This document shows positions 7,276 through 14,828 of a DNA stretch of 44,171 nucleotides, piece after piece; the first letter of the stretch is position 1, and each line of letters starts with the position of its first letter. Made by a program: the position numbers and the translations under genes. The stretch is from a virus: IMG/VR virus record IMGVR_UViG_3300046519_000322, positions 1 through 44,171 of that record; one strand, given 5' to 3'. The notes beneath the pieces were generated by a model. That model saw nothing but the letters and a program-made list of their open reading frames with translations. It was not told where the DNA came from and searched no databases.

Positions 7276-9482
7276 GTGGTGTCATCCTCCTGTGCCGCCA
7301 GGACGTGCTCCAGGTCGGCGTAGTGGGTCCCCTTGATGTCCAGGCGGTCGAGGTTCGCCGCCCGCACCCCCTCACCCTCGTTGATCAGCGCCTGCTGCTC
7401 AGCGAGAGAGAAGTCCTTCAGCGCCTGCCGCTTGAGGCCCGCCGTCATCGACGGCGTCAGGTCCGACGCCTCATCCGTCGGCACCGCCCCGTCCGTCGAG
7501 GGCAGCGCACCCTCCGGCTCGTCGTGCAGCTCCGCCTCCGTGCCGCCGGGCTCGAACAGCGCCGCCTCCAGACCCCCGTGGGCGTACGACTGCAGCGGCA
7601 GCTGCCGGTTCCAGCCCGCCGGGTCCCCGCCCGCGAGCGGTCCGGCCGACGCCGGGTTCTCCCAGGGCCTCTTCGGCGCCGTGGCTCCCGGCGCCTTGGG
7701 CAGCAGGTACGACGTCCCCGACGGCTCCCCGAACGGCGCGTCGGCATTGGCCAGCGGCCGGATGCCCGCCACGCTCAAGGCCAGCAGCAGCTCCTCCTGG
7801 TCCTCACCGGCGACCACGGTCGCACGGGCGACGACCGACATGGGCGCCTGCTGCAGGGAAGCGTGAGCGGCATGGCCGCCGGGAAAGTCGTGACGCTGGT
7901 GCTCCCAGAGGTGGTCGAAGAGGCCGTCGCCCTTGAACGTCCGGAAGTCCTCGTCGGGCGTGTTCATGTTCTTCCAAGAGACGCCCTTGAGGTGCACCCC
8001 GGCCCCAGGGTGGAGCGGGATCTCACTCTCGCCGTGGTCGTGGTAGCCGTAGATCATTCCGTCGGACTGGTCCGGGTCCTCGTCGATCGCGTGCCGGTCA
8101 GGCTTCTCCGCGTGGAAGACGACCGACGTGGGGTGAGTGCCGTGCCGGTTCGGGCGATCGTCCATCTCGCCGAAGGACTCGGCCACGCCGTGGTTGTCCG
8201 TCCAGTGGCGTCCCAGGCCCTCACTGCCCCGGGCCAGGTCGCTGTGCGGGAGTGACTTCATCAGGTGCTGGGCGCGCTCGTGCATCGGGCGGGACTCGTC
8301 GTGGACGATCGCGTGATCCTCGGGGCGCAGATGGACGTTGACGCCCCGGTGGATATCGCCAAGACCTTCGTGGATGCTGTCCCACTCGTTCGACTTCCGC
8401 TGCTTCTCCGCAAAGTAGTCGTGGTCGCCGTGTTCTTCGGCGTCCATGTCCCACATGGACGGCTCGGGGGCGTCCCACGAGGAGAGCTTGCGAGCGGTCG
8501 CCGGGGCGAGCCGGTTGGTGTCGGCGTCGATGTCGTAGCGGACGACGACATGGCGGGGTACCCAGGTGGGCTTGTGCTCGTCGGCGTTGACGTCGCGGCC
8601 GAACATGCCCCTCGACTGGGCCTCGTACTGCAGGGCCAGCGCGTGGGAGCACATGCGCCCGGCGAACCGGCTGAAGTCGTCGTCGGCGCCCCAGTGGTAG
8701 GCGCCCCACTTGCAGCCGCAGGACCAAGAGTGCGCGGCCACCTTGCCCGGCATGCGCTGCAGGCCGGTCTCGTAGACGTGGTGGTCGCCCTTGACCTCGG
8801 CGTAGACCAGGCCGTCGGAGGCGAGGGTGACGCGCAGGCGGCCCTCGGAGCGGATCCGCTTGGCCTTGGCCACCACGTCGCGCCAGGCGGCCGTGATGTG
8901 GAAGCGGAAGTCGGTGTCAGCGGCGGCCGTCACGACCAGGTCGGAGAAGAGGGCGGACGCCTTCTTGGCCCACGGCGGCGCGTCGTCGTCGCCGTCGCTG
9001 GAGTCGTAGTCATCCTTGTCGTCGGAGTCGTCGTCCGAGTCCTTGGAGTCGTTTTCTCCGGAGTCGTCGTCGTTCTCCGAGTCGTCCGAATCCGGCTCGT
9101 CGCTGTCGCTGTCGGCAAAGGGGTTCTTGCCCGCCGTGACGAACTGGCGGGCCGGGTCCGGGCGCTCGACGAGGATCTGGGACAGCTCCGGGTAGTCGAC
9201 GGCCGCCGTCTGCTCCATGGCCTCGGCGGTGATCGGCGCCGGGCTGAGCTGGGAGGCCGTGTACCGGCCGCCACCCAGACCTCGGTCCAGCACGACCTCG
9301 TACTCCTCGGAGCCGGGGAAGGGGCCGTCCTCGACGTGCTTGACGACGCCGGTGACACCGTCGATCGTCTGTACCCGCTGCTCGGGCTTGTACTCCCAGT
9401 AGTCCTCGGAGCGCACCGCGAGACGCTGCACGCCCAGGGTCTGGTGCTCCAGGCGCTCGCTGCGCTCGAACTTGCCGCCCAC
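7263..9482 (-). CDS. Virion-associated protein with SWIM-type zinc finger and ADP-ribosyltransferase-like domain
   Basis: The 739-residue protein starts at GTG 9482 with GGGAGG 5 nt upstream; this beats a longer ATG at 9548, which lies upstream of the leader element. Residues 1-115 form a small domain, and 122-170 are almost pure Asp/Ser/Glu. Residues 253-285 carry SWSCGCKWG..MCSHALAL, the CxC..CxH pattern of a SWIM zinc finger. Residues 375-505 have the order R-[S/T]-ExE of ADP-ribosyltransferases: DIHRGVNV (Arg379), LGRHWTDNHGVAESFG (Thr428) and HGESEIPLHPGAGVHLKGV (Glu485/Glu487). The C-terminal 200 residues are Pro/Gly/Ala rich. The gene sits among virion genes, so the protein may be injected or act late. 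The ART assignment is inference from motif order; the SWIM finger is seen directly. Confidence 0.65.
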   Translation of the reverse strand: MGGKFERSERLEHQTLGVQRLAVRSEDYWEYKPEQRVQTIDGVTGVVKHVEDGPFPGSEEYEVVLDRGLGGGRYTASQLSPAPITAEAMEQTAAVDYPELSQILVERPDPARQFVTAGKNPFADSDSDEPDSDDSENDDDSGENDSKDSDDDSDDKDDYDSSDGDDDAPPWAKKASALFSDLVVTAAADTDFRFHITAAWRDVVAKAKRIRSEGRLRVTLASDGLVYAEVKGDHHVYETGLQRMPGKVAAHSWSCGCKWGAYHWGADDDFSRFAGRMCSHALALQYEAQSRGMFGRDVNADEHKPTWVPRHVVVRYDIDADTNRLAPATARKLSSWDAPEPSMWDMDAEEHGDHDYFAEKQRKSNEWDSIHEGLGDIHRGVNVHLRPEDHAIVHDESRPMHERAQHLMKSLPHSDLARGSEGLGRHWTDNHGVAESFGEMDDRPNRHGTHPTSVVFHAEKPDRHAIDEDPDQSDGMIYGYHDHGESEIPLHPGAGVHLKGVSWKNMNTPDEDFRTFKGDGLFDHLWEHQRHDFPGGHAAHASLQQAPMSVVARATVVAGEDQEELLLALSVAGIRPLANADAPFGEPSGTSYLLPKAPGATAPKRPWENPASAGPLAGGDPAGWNRQLPLQSYAHGGLEAALFEPGGTEAELHDEPEGALPSTDGAVPTDEASDLTPSMTAGLKRQALKDFSLAEQQALINEGEGVRAANLDRLDIKGTHYADLEHVLAAQEDDTTWLD
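8973..9119 (-). repeat. Asp/Ser-coding low-complexity tract
   Basis: About 49 codons encode nearly only Asp, Ser and Glu (residues ~122-170 of the SWIM/ART-like protein), using GAC/TCC/GAG-type triplets. It probably forms a flexible acidic linker. Triplet repetition makes it prone to length change. Confidence 0.8.
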
Positions 9483-9540
9483 CGGCGCCTCCCTCAACGA
9501 CCGAAACCCTTCAGCCCTTGGGGGTCGCTGCCGGTGGGGC
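9477..9540 (-). promoter_or_regulatory. Nested leader hairpin burying the GTG start of the SWIM/ART-like gene
   Basis: GCCCACCGGC (9477-9486), which includes the start codon at 9480-9482, is complementary to GCCGGTGGGGC (9530-9540) apart from one extra G. Inside it CGACC (9498-9502) pairs with GGTCG (9523-9527), and the loop holds the CCCCCAAGGGCTGA element (9511-9526). Confidence 0.6.
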
Positions 9541-9555
9541 GACAGCAAGGGGCAT

Positions 9556-9924
9556 TCAGTGGAAGACGGCGAACAGAGAGATGGCGGCGATGATCAGGGA
9601 GATGCCTGGGATGATGCCCTTGTAGAGGAAGTCGCGGCGGCCTTGCTGGCGGGAGCGCTCCTCTTCGGAGCGGGAGCGCGCCTCTTCGGACGCTTCCTCC
9701 TCCAGCTTCTTCACCGCCTCTTCCAGGTGGTCGACGCGCTGCTGCAGGAGACGCTTTTCTGCTTCGAAGTGATCGCGGGTAACGAAGCCGTCCAGGCGCT
9801 TCTTGACGTCGTTCAGCTCCTGCTTGATCTGCCCGTATGTCAGGCTGACGCGTTCGCGAGTGTTGTCCGAGTCACGCTCGATCAGCCGCCACAGCTCCCC
9901 GATGCTCTGGGGTTCGGTCGTCAT
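9556..9924 (-). CDS. Coiled-coil protein with C-terminal membrane anchor, holin/spanin-like
   Basis: The 122-residue protein starts at ATG 9924 with AGGAG 9 nt upstream. Residues 15-95 are a charged heptad-rich coiled coil (YGQIKQELNDVKKRLDGF..LLQQRVDHLEEAVKKLEEEASEEARSRSEEERSR). Residues ~104-121 form a single hydrophobic segment, IIPGISLIIAAISLFAVF. This architecture is common for the second membrane protein next to actinophage endolysins. It lies directly downstream of the endolysin gene, separated by a terminator, and has its own CAAGGGGTGA leader element. A lysis role is inferred from topology and position. Confidence 0.65.
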   Translation of the reverse strand: MTTEPQSIGELWRLIERDSDNTRERVSLTYGQIKQELNDVKKRLDGFVTRDHFEAEKRLLQQRVDHLEEAVKKLEEEASEEARSRSEEERSRQQGRRDFLYKGIIPGISLIIAAISLFAVFH

Positions 9925-9950
9925 GGGCGCAACTCCTAGGTGGGGGTGGG

Positions 9951-9967
9951 TCCTCACCCCTTGGCGG
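9951..9967 (-). promoter_or_regulatory. CAAGGGGTGA leader element of the coiled-coil membrane gene
   Basis: The minus strand reads CCGCCAAGGGGTGAGGA. Its GGGGTG can pair with CACCCC about 6 nt downstream, placing a hairpin just ahead of the CTAGGAG ribosome site. Confidence 0.55.
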
Positions 9968-9992
9968 CAGTGCTCAGTGGTCCAGACAGGGC

Positions 9993-10030
9993 GAAGGCCC
10001 GGATTGCGGACGATCACAATCCGGGCCTTC
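9993..10030 (-). terminator. Terminator after the endolysin gene
   Basis: GAAGGCCCGGATTG (9993-10006) and CAATCCGGGCCTTC (10017-10030) form a perfect 14-bp stem with a 10-nt loop, 11 nt beyond the endolysin stop. Confidence 0.8.
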
Positions 10031-10040
10031 ACTGTGGGTG

Positions 10041-10916
10041 TTACTTCTTGCGCAGACCGTTGGCGACCTCGAAGGCGTACTGCCAGGTCTTCGGGCCGCA
10101 CAGGCCGTCGGCCGGGCCGAGCGCCGACAGGTAGTGCTGCTGCAGCGCCTTGACCTTCTTCAGGTCGATGGATGACATCGTCTCGGACGGGCCGACGGCG
10201 TACTCCGGGCCCCAGTTGCCCTTGTCGAGCCACTTCTGCAGCTGCAGGGCGTACTTGTTCCTCGCGCCGAGCCTGAAGTACTCACGGCCGGGGAAGGCCG
10301 GGCACTTCGGGGTGCTCGGGGTCGGCTTGCTCGGCGTGGGCGGAGTCGGCGGCTTGGGAGCGACCGGGGCCGACCAGCGCCAGGAGGCGACCGCCTTGCC
10401 GCCGCGCGGGTCGGCAGGGTCGGCCGTGGGCGGGCAGACGCCGTCGGGGAAGTGCGGGGCGAAGTATCCGGCGACCTTGGTGGCGCGGCGGGCGGTGACG
10501 TGGGACCAGACGCCGTTGCCCTGGCCGTTGTCCTCGGACCCGGTCTTGATCGAGTTCCCGCCCTTGGTGTACACCCAGGTCTCGTCGAAGCCGACGACGA
10601 TCTCAGTGTGCGCGCCGTTCGAGAAGTCGACGAGCGCTCCCACCGAGGGGTACTCGGACCACAGGCCGTGCTGCTTGGCGTAGGCCGCCATGGCCGCCAC
10701 GGAGGCTGTCTTGGGCACGATCGCATCGAGGCCGACGTCGTGGAACATGTCCCAGTCGAAGATCATGCACCACGCGACGCCGTCCCAGCCGTACTCCTTG
10801 CCGAACGGGGTGTGGTTGTCCCAGCCCTCGACGGAGTTCCAGGTCTCGTAGATCTTCTCGGGTATGGACTGGACGTGGTCGACGAGGCGGCGCCAGTCGG
10901 GGGTCGAATCGGTCAC
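10041..10916 (-). CDS. Endolysin: CHAP-like amidase with C-terminal peptidoglycan-binding domain
   Basis: The 291-residue protein has no signal peptide. The N-terminal ~155 residues match the CHAP-like cysteine hydrolase pattern of Streptomyces phages: DGVAWCMIFDW (Cys50), GAHTEIVVGF (His103) and a following VYTKGGNS polar residue. A Pro/Thr/Lys linker (residues ~182-203, PPTPPTPSKPTPS) leads to a peptidoglycan_binding_1-like domain (YALQLQKWLDKGNWGPEY..VKALQQHYLSALGPADGLCGPKTWQYAF). It should cleave host wall peptidoglycan at lysis. The GTG start at 10914-10916 lies in the 3' arm of a 14-bp inverted repeat, so translation is probably restrained until late. A second CHAP enzyme is encoded immediately upstream. 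Confidence 0.85.
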   Translation of the reverse strand: MTDSTPDWRRLVDHVQSIPEKIYETWNSVEGWDNHTPFGKEYGWDGVAWCMIFDWDMFHDVGLDAIVPKTASVAAMAAYAKQHGLWSEYPSVGALVDFSNGAHTEIVVGFDETWVYTKGGNSIKTGSEDNGQGNGVWSHVTARRATKVAGYFAPHFPDGVCPPTADPADPRGGKAVASWRWSAPVAPKPPTPPTPSKPTPSTPKCPAFPGREYFRLGARNKYALQLQKWLDKGNWGPEYAVGPSETMSSIDLKKVKALQQHYLSALGPADGLCGPKTWQYAFEVANGLRKK

Positions 10917-10971
10917 GGGTTCCTCCCGGAGGGTGGTGAGATCTCACCCCTTCGGTTGGAACCCGTGACCG
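10910..10971 (-). promoter_or_regulatory. Nested inverted repeat sequestering the endolysin start
   Basis: CGGTCACGGGTTCC (10910-10923) is perfectly complementary to 10958-10971. The minus-strand 3' arm contains the GTG start and follows directly on GGGAGG. The loop holds a second perfect palindrome GGTGAGATCTCACC (10935-10948), overlapping the GAAGGGGTGAG element (10943-10956). It can also act as the terminator of the upstream CHAP gene, which stops at 10981. Confidence 0.8.
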
Positions 10972-10980
10972 AGACAGCAA

Positions 10981-11778
10981 TCAGTGGCTGTGAGGTACCT
11001 GCAGGGCCCGCCAGATGGTCTCGTTGGGCACGCCGGTGTACGCGCCGCCAGGAGAGCCGCACGTCACGTGCCAGTTGCCCCACGCGGTGAGGTCGCCGGA
11101 GCCGATGTCGGCGGTCGGCGTGTAGCTGCCTGCACCGACCGCGATCAGGCGCTGGGCTGCAGCCAGGACGAGCGGCGACGTCCGGCCGATGTCGAACCAG
11201 TCGGCGCCGGGGTATGGCGCGTAGGCCGCCGCCGTGCCGGAGGACGTCTTGAGCAGGGTGCCGTCGTCGACCCAGCCCGGGTCGGCGGTCACCATCGGGC
11301 TGCAGTACTTCGGGTATCCGTAGCCGTAGACGTTGGTGTCGGAGCGGTTGCGCACCCGCAGGTAGACGCCGTCGCCCTCGGCCGCACCGGTGGTGTTTGA
11401 ATTGCCTTCTATCGTCCAGATCTGGGTGGAGTTGTAGGCATACACCAGGCCGGTGTGGTCACCGCCGTTGGTGCCCAGCATGACCTGCGCGCCGACCGCC
11501 GGGTACCAGCTCCACCGGTTCCAGGACTGGTAGGTGTTGATGACCTCCAGGCAGTCGGGGCTGTTGGGGATGATGCCGACATCACCGGCCCGGTAGGCCA
11601 GCCACAGCAGGAAGATGACGCACCAGGACTGGCCGTCGTACCCGGCCATCCCGGGCGTCTCCTTGGCGTACTTGTTCAGGTTCGACCAGGTGTTGGAGAC
11701 ATAGTCCTCCTGGTACTTGATGGCGGCTTCCTGCTGCCCGAGTTCGAACAGCGTCTGGGGCGCGATTGCGGCTACCAC
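10981..11778 (-). CDS. Second CHAP-like peptidoglycan hydrolase, tail-associated or accessory lysin
   Basis: The 265-residue protein begins at GTG 11778, five nt after GGAG and 15 nt past the tail-spike stop. A longer upstream extension of the frame overlaps the spike gene and is rejected. Catalytic pattern: GYDGQSWCVIFLLWLAY (Cys53), GGDHTGLVYAYN (His108), TIEGNSN (Glu124/Asn126). The C-terminus (WFDIGRTSPLVLAAAQRLIAVGAGSYTP..WGNWHVTCG) resembles a divergent copy of the wall-binding segment of the endolysin next door, so the two genes look like diverged duplicates. Its place after the tail spike suggests it may be virion-associated, opening the wall at infection, but this is inference. Confidence 0.78.
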   Translation of the reverse strand: MVAAIAPQTLFELGQQEAAIKYQEDYVSNTWSNLNKYAKETPGMAGYDGQSWCVIFLLWLAYRAGDVGIIPNSPDCLEVINTYQSWNRWSWYPAVGAQVMLGTNGGDHTGLVYAYNSTQIWTIEGNSNTTGAAEGDGVYLRVRNRSDTNVYGYGYPKYCSPMVTADPGWVDDGTLLKTSSGTAAAYAPYPGADWFDIGRTSPLVLAAAQRLIAVGAGSYTPTADIGSGDLTAWGNWHVTCGSPGGAYTGVPNETIWRALQVPHSH

Positions 11779-11792
11779 GGGGGCTCCAGGGG

Positions 11793-14700
11793 TCAGGACG
11801 GGTCGAGGATGCGCCAGCCGACCGTCGAGGTGTCGCTGGCCGACGTTGAGGTGACGGCGAACGAGGTGCCCGCCGTCCGCGCGGAGACGTACGGGGTGCC
11901 GACCGTGCCGCCCGGGGCCTGGGTGGTCAGCATGACGACGCTGCCCGCCCCGATCGCCGTGGTGTTCACGGTGGCCGTGCCGCCGACGAGGACGACCGTG
12001 CCCATACGGGCGCCAGTGCCGGTCGCGGGCACCACGGTGCGCCCGGCCAGCGTGACGGAGCCGTCGCCCTGGCCGAGGAGGTTGACGGTGCCGTTCAGGG
12101 CGTTCGGCTTGACCGCGATCAGGCCCAGCGCGGTGCCGTACGTGCCCGCGTCCGCCCTGAGGCAGGTGGTGGCGCCCGAGCCGGGCGACGCCTCCACGAC
12201 GCCGCTGAGGATCGCGCCGGAGGTCGCGTTGGTGAGCCAGACGCTCGTACCGTCGGACGCCTCGGTGTAGAAGCCGCTGACGACCGTGCCGTTGCCGCCG
12301 TAGATGATCAGGCCGGTGGTGCACTGCTCGGCGCCGGAGCCGGTGATGTTGACGGCCAGGCAGTTGTCCAGCCGGTACCCGGCCGGAGTGTTGGAGGCGG
12401 AGCAGGCATTCAGGGTCGTGTAGGCCATGCCGTCGAGCCAGAAGCCGCCGGTGACGTTGCCTTCGGCGGAGCACGAGATCAGCGACGTCGAGGTACCGCC
12501 CAGGACGGTGTCCTGCGGAGAGCGCAGGTGGAAGCCGAGGCCGCCACAGGTCCGCACCCGCACGCGGTGCAGCGTGCTGGAAGCCAGCTCGTGGCAGAAG
12601 ACACCGTCGCCGCCAAAGCTCTGGATGAGCATGTCCCGCAGGCTGATGTTCGCGGTCGACGGCGCGGAGAAGCGGGTGAAGCGCACGCCGGAGCCGTAGC
12701 CGCGCCCGGGGCCGGACAGCTGCAGCGCCTGCAGGGTGACGCCGCTGATGTCGGTGCCGGTGATGCAGTCCAGGGTCTGGTTGGTCGACTGCAGGATGGA
12801 CACGCGGGCGCCCGCGCCGATCGCGTTGACGCCGCTGGCCCAGGTGAGCGAGGCGTTCAGGATGTAGCGGCCCGCCGGGAAGTACAGCGTGCCGCCCCCG
12901 GCCGCGCTGGCCGCGTTGATGGCGGCCTGGATCGCCGGGGCGTCGTCGGTGACGCCGTCGCCCTTGGCGTTGTACTTCTTGACGTTCAGCCAGTCCACCG
13001 CGAGCGAGGGCCGCGTCGCGCGCACCGGCGCAGTGGTTGGGCCGGTCGCCGTGGTGACGGTGGCGCCGATCGTGACGGCCGTGTTGGTGCCGTCGTCGTA
13101 CAGGCCCTGAGCGTCGGCGTGGAGGTAGGCGATGTCGAGCTGGACGTTGGAGGCGCCGGACAGGCGGACGCCGTACTGGGGCGAGTTGGTGCCGCTGCCG
13201 TTGTCGTCCACGCCCGGGTAGCAGGTCAGTCCGCTGACCACGACCGGCATGGTGGAGCCGACCAGGGACAGGCCCGCGTAGTTCGCGCCGCCGGAGCCGC
13301 CGTTGCGGCCGTCACGGCGGGTGACCAGCTCGCCGATGGTCAGCGGGCCGTTGCCGGTGGCGTCCACGCGCACGCCGTCCCAGCCGTTGCGGTCCGTGCT
13401 GCAGGCGGACATGACGGCGCCGCCGGAGCCCGCGCCGTTGCCCCAGGAGCCAGTGATGTAGTAGCCGTAGTTGCCGTTCCACTCCGAGCGGCAGCCCAGG
13501 AGGGTGGAGTTGGCGATGTTGTTGAGGATGAAGCCGGTCGCCCAGCAGCCGATGACCTGGCAGTCGTCCAGGGTGATGTCGGTCATGCGGTTGAGCAGCA
13601 TGCCGTTGCCACGGCAGTTGTCGACCATGACCGAGTGCAGGCGCCAGGAGTACGGGAAGACGTTGCTGACCCCGGCGGTGACGATGCCGTTGTTGGACAT
13701 CTTCCGGATCGTCACGTTGCGCATGACGAGGTTCTGGACGTTCCCGGCGGCGTAGATGCCGTCGACCGGCTTGGTGCCGTCCAGCGTCGAGCCGTCGAGC
13801 ATGATGTCCTGCAGCCGGTGCTCGGCCGCCAGGCTGGAGTAGCCGCCGGTGGTCTGGTCCTGGTAGGTCAGCAGCGCGGTGCCCGTGAAGGAGGCCAGCG
13901 GCTGGATGTAGGACGGCGGGTCGGTCAGGCCCGGTCCGGACATCAGGCTGGAGTGCACGCCCTGCAGGACCACGCCCGGCTTCGGCTTCAGGGTGGCGCT
14001 GGTGCGGTAGACGCCCGCCGGGAAGTAGACGATGCCGCCGGAGGGGCAGGCGTCGATCGCGGCCTGGATCGCGGCCCGGTCGTCGGTGGCGCCGTCGCCC
14101 TTGGCACCGTAGAGCTTGTCCTTGACGTTGTACCAGGCCAGCGCGGAGCCGCCGAGCTGGGCGACGGTGGCGTAGTCCTGCGGGTTCACGCCGTCGGCCG
14201 CGCCGGTGATGCGCTGGCCGTTCAGGGGGATGCTGGCCGTCGGCAGTCCCACCTGGTGCAGCAGCGGCATCTGGTGGACGTGCTGGGCGTCGGCCGCCTT
14301 GCCGCTGGCCCCGGCCGCCCGGGTCCCCAGGGCCTGGATATCGGTGTTGTCACCGCTGATCGGCGTGGCGCTCCCGCCGCCGGTGCCGAGGTTGGCAGGC
14401 AGCTGGTCCAGGGGTACGCGGCCGGAGCCGTCCAGTCCCGCGTACCCGTTGGGCAGGCCGCGCGTGTTGACGGGCTGGAAGAAGATGCCCGGCGCGAGGG
14501 CCTCGGCCAGCCGGGGCGCGGTGGCCAGGTCGACCGTCCCGCCGTCGTACGGCACGGCGATGAAGTAGGTGGCCGTGGCCAGCCCGGACAGCGTCTCGGT
14601 CACCTCGTAGGTGCCGCCGCCGACCGGAAGCGTGTCGGGGTCGTTGGTGGCCTGGACGCTCAGGGATATCTTCCCCAGGGAGTCGAGCGTGGCCGTGTAC

Positions 14701-14828
14701 GGCCGCCGGTCGGCGATCTCCCCGCTGTTGGTGAGCACGCCGACGAGCTGCAGCCGAACCGTTCCGCTGCGGGGATTGCCCGAGCCGTCCGTGTAGGTCC
14801 GCGTGACCGGAACCAGCGTGAATGTCAT
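11793..14828 (-). CDS. Tail spike / receptor-binding protein with two pectate-lyase-type beta-helix repeats
   Basis: The 1,011-residue protein overlaps the portal stop by ATGA. Residues 1-110 form an N-terminal domain (TFTLVPVTRTYTDGSGNPRS). A linker NGYAGLDGSGRVPLDQLP and AAGASGKAADAQHVHQ follows, as in actinophage tail fibres. Two Pectate_lyase_3 modules then open with near-identical signatures: GAKGDGATDDRAAIQAAID..GGIVYFPAGVY (about residue 241) and NAKGDGVTDDAPAIQAAIN..GGTLYFPAGRY (about residue 630). Both continue into long runs of short beta-strand turns. The C-terminus is Gly/Thr/Val rich. Such spikes bind or degrade surface polysaccharide. It is unusual for it to be coupled translationally to the portal gene. 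Confidence 0.85.
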   Translation of the reverse strand: MTFTLVPVTRTYTDGSGNPRSGTVRLQLVGVLTNSGEIADRRPYTATLDSLGKISLSVQATNDPDTLPVGGGTYEVTETLSGLATATYFIAVPYDGGTVDLATAPRLAEALAPGIFFQPVNTRGLPNGYAGLDGSGRVPLDQLPANLGTGGGSATPISGDNTDIQALGTRAAGASGKAADAQHVHQMPLLHQVGLPTASIPLNGQRITGAADGVNPQDYATVAQLGGSALAWYNVKDKLYGAKGDGATDDRAAIQAAIDACPSGGIVYFPAGVYRTSATLKPKPGVVLQGVHSSLMSGPGLTDPPSYIQPLASFTGTALLTYQDQTTGGYSSLAAEHRLQDIMLDGSTLDGTKPVDGIYAAGNVQNLVMRNVTIRKMSNNGIVTAGVSNVFPYSWRLHSVMVDNCRGNGMLLNRMTDITLDDCQVIGCWATGFILNNIANSTLLGCRSEWNGNYGYYITGSWGNGAGSGGAVMSACSTDRNGWDGVRVDATGNGPLTIGELVTRRDGRNGGSGGANYAGLSLVGSTMPVVVSGLTCYPGVDDNGSGTNSPQYGVRLSGASNVQLDIAYLHADAQGLYDDGTNTAVTIGATVTTATGPTTAPVRATRPSLAVDWLNVKKYNAKGDGVTDDAPAIQAAINAASAAGGGTLYFPAGRYILNASLTWASGVNAIGAGARVSILQSTNQTLDCITGTDISGVTLQALQLSGPGRGYGSGVRFTRFSAPSTANISLRDMLIQSFGGDGVFCHELASSTLHRVRVRTCGGLGFHLRSPQDTVLGGTSTSLISCSAEGNVTGGFWLDGMAYTTLNACSASNTPAGYRLDNCLAVNITGSGAEQCTTGLIIYGGNGTVVSGFYTEASDGTSVWLTNATSGAILSGVVEASPGSGATTCLRADAGTYGTALGLIAVKPNALNGTVNLLGQGDGSVTLAGRTVVPATGTGARMGTVVLVGGTATVNTTAIGAGSVVMLTTQAPGGTVGTPYVSARTAGTSFAVTSTSASDTSTVGWRILDPS

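Noticed and set aside
8973-9119. Possible tandem-repeat or CRISPR-like array
   Set aside because: It is a coding low-complexity Asp/Ser tract with triplet repetition, no spacers and no unit of 25-40 bp.
11779-12474. N-terminal extension of the second CHAP gene
   Set aside because: The added residues are Arg/His-rich and lie opposite in frame to the tail-spike coding sequence. GTG 11778 has a GGAG site and normal spacing.
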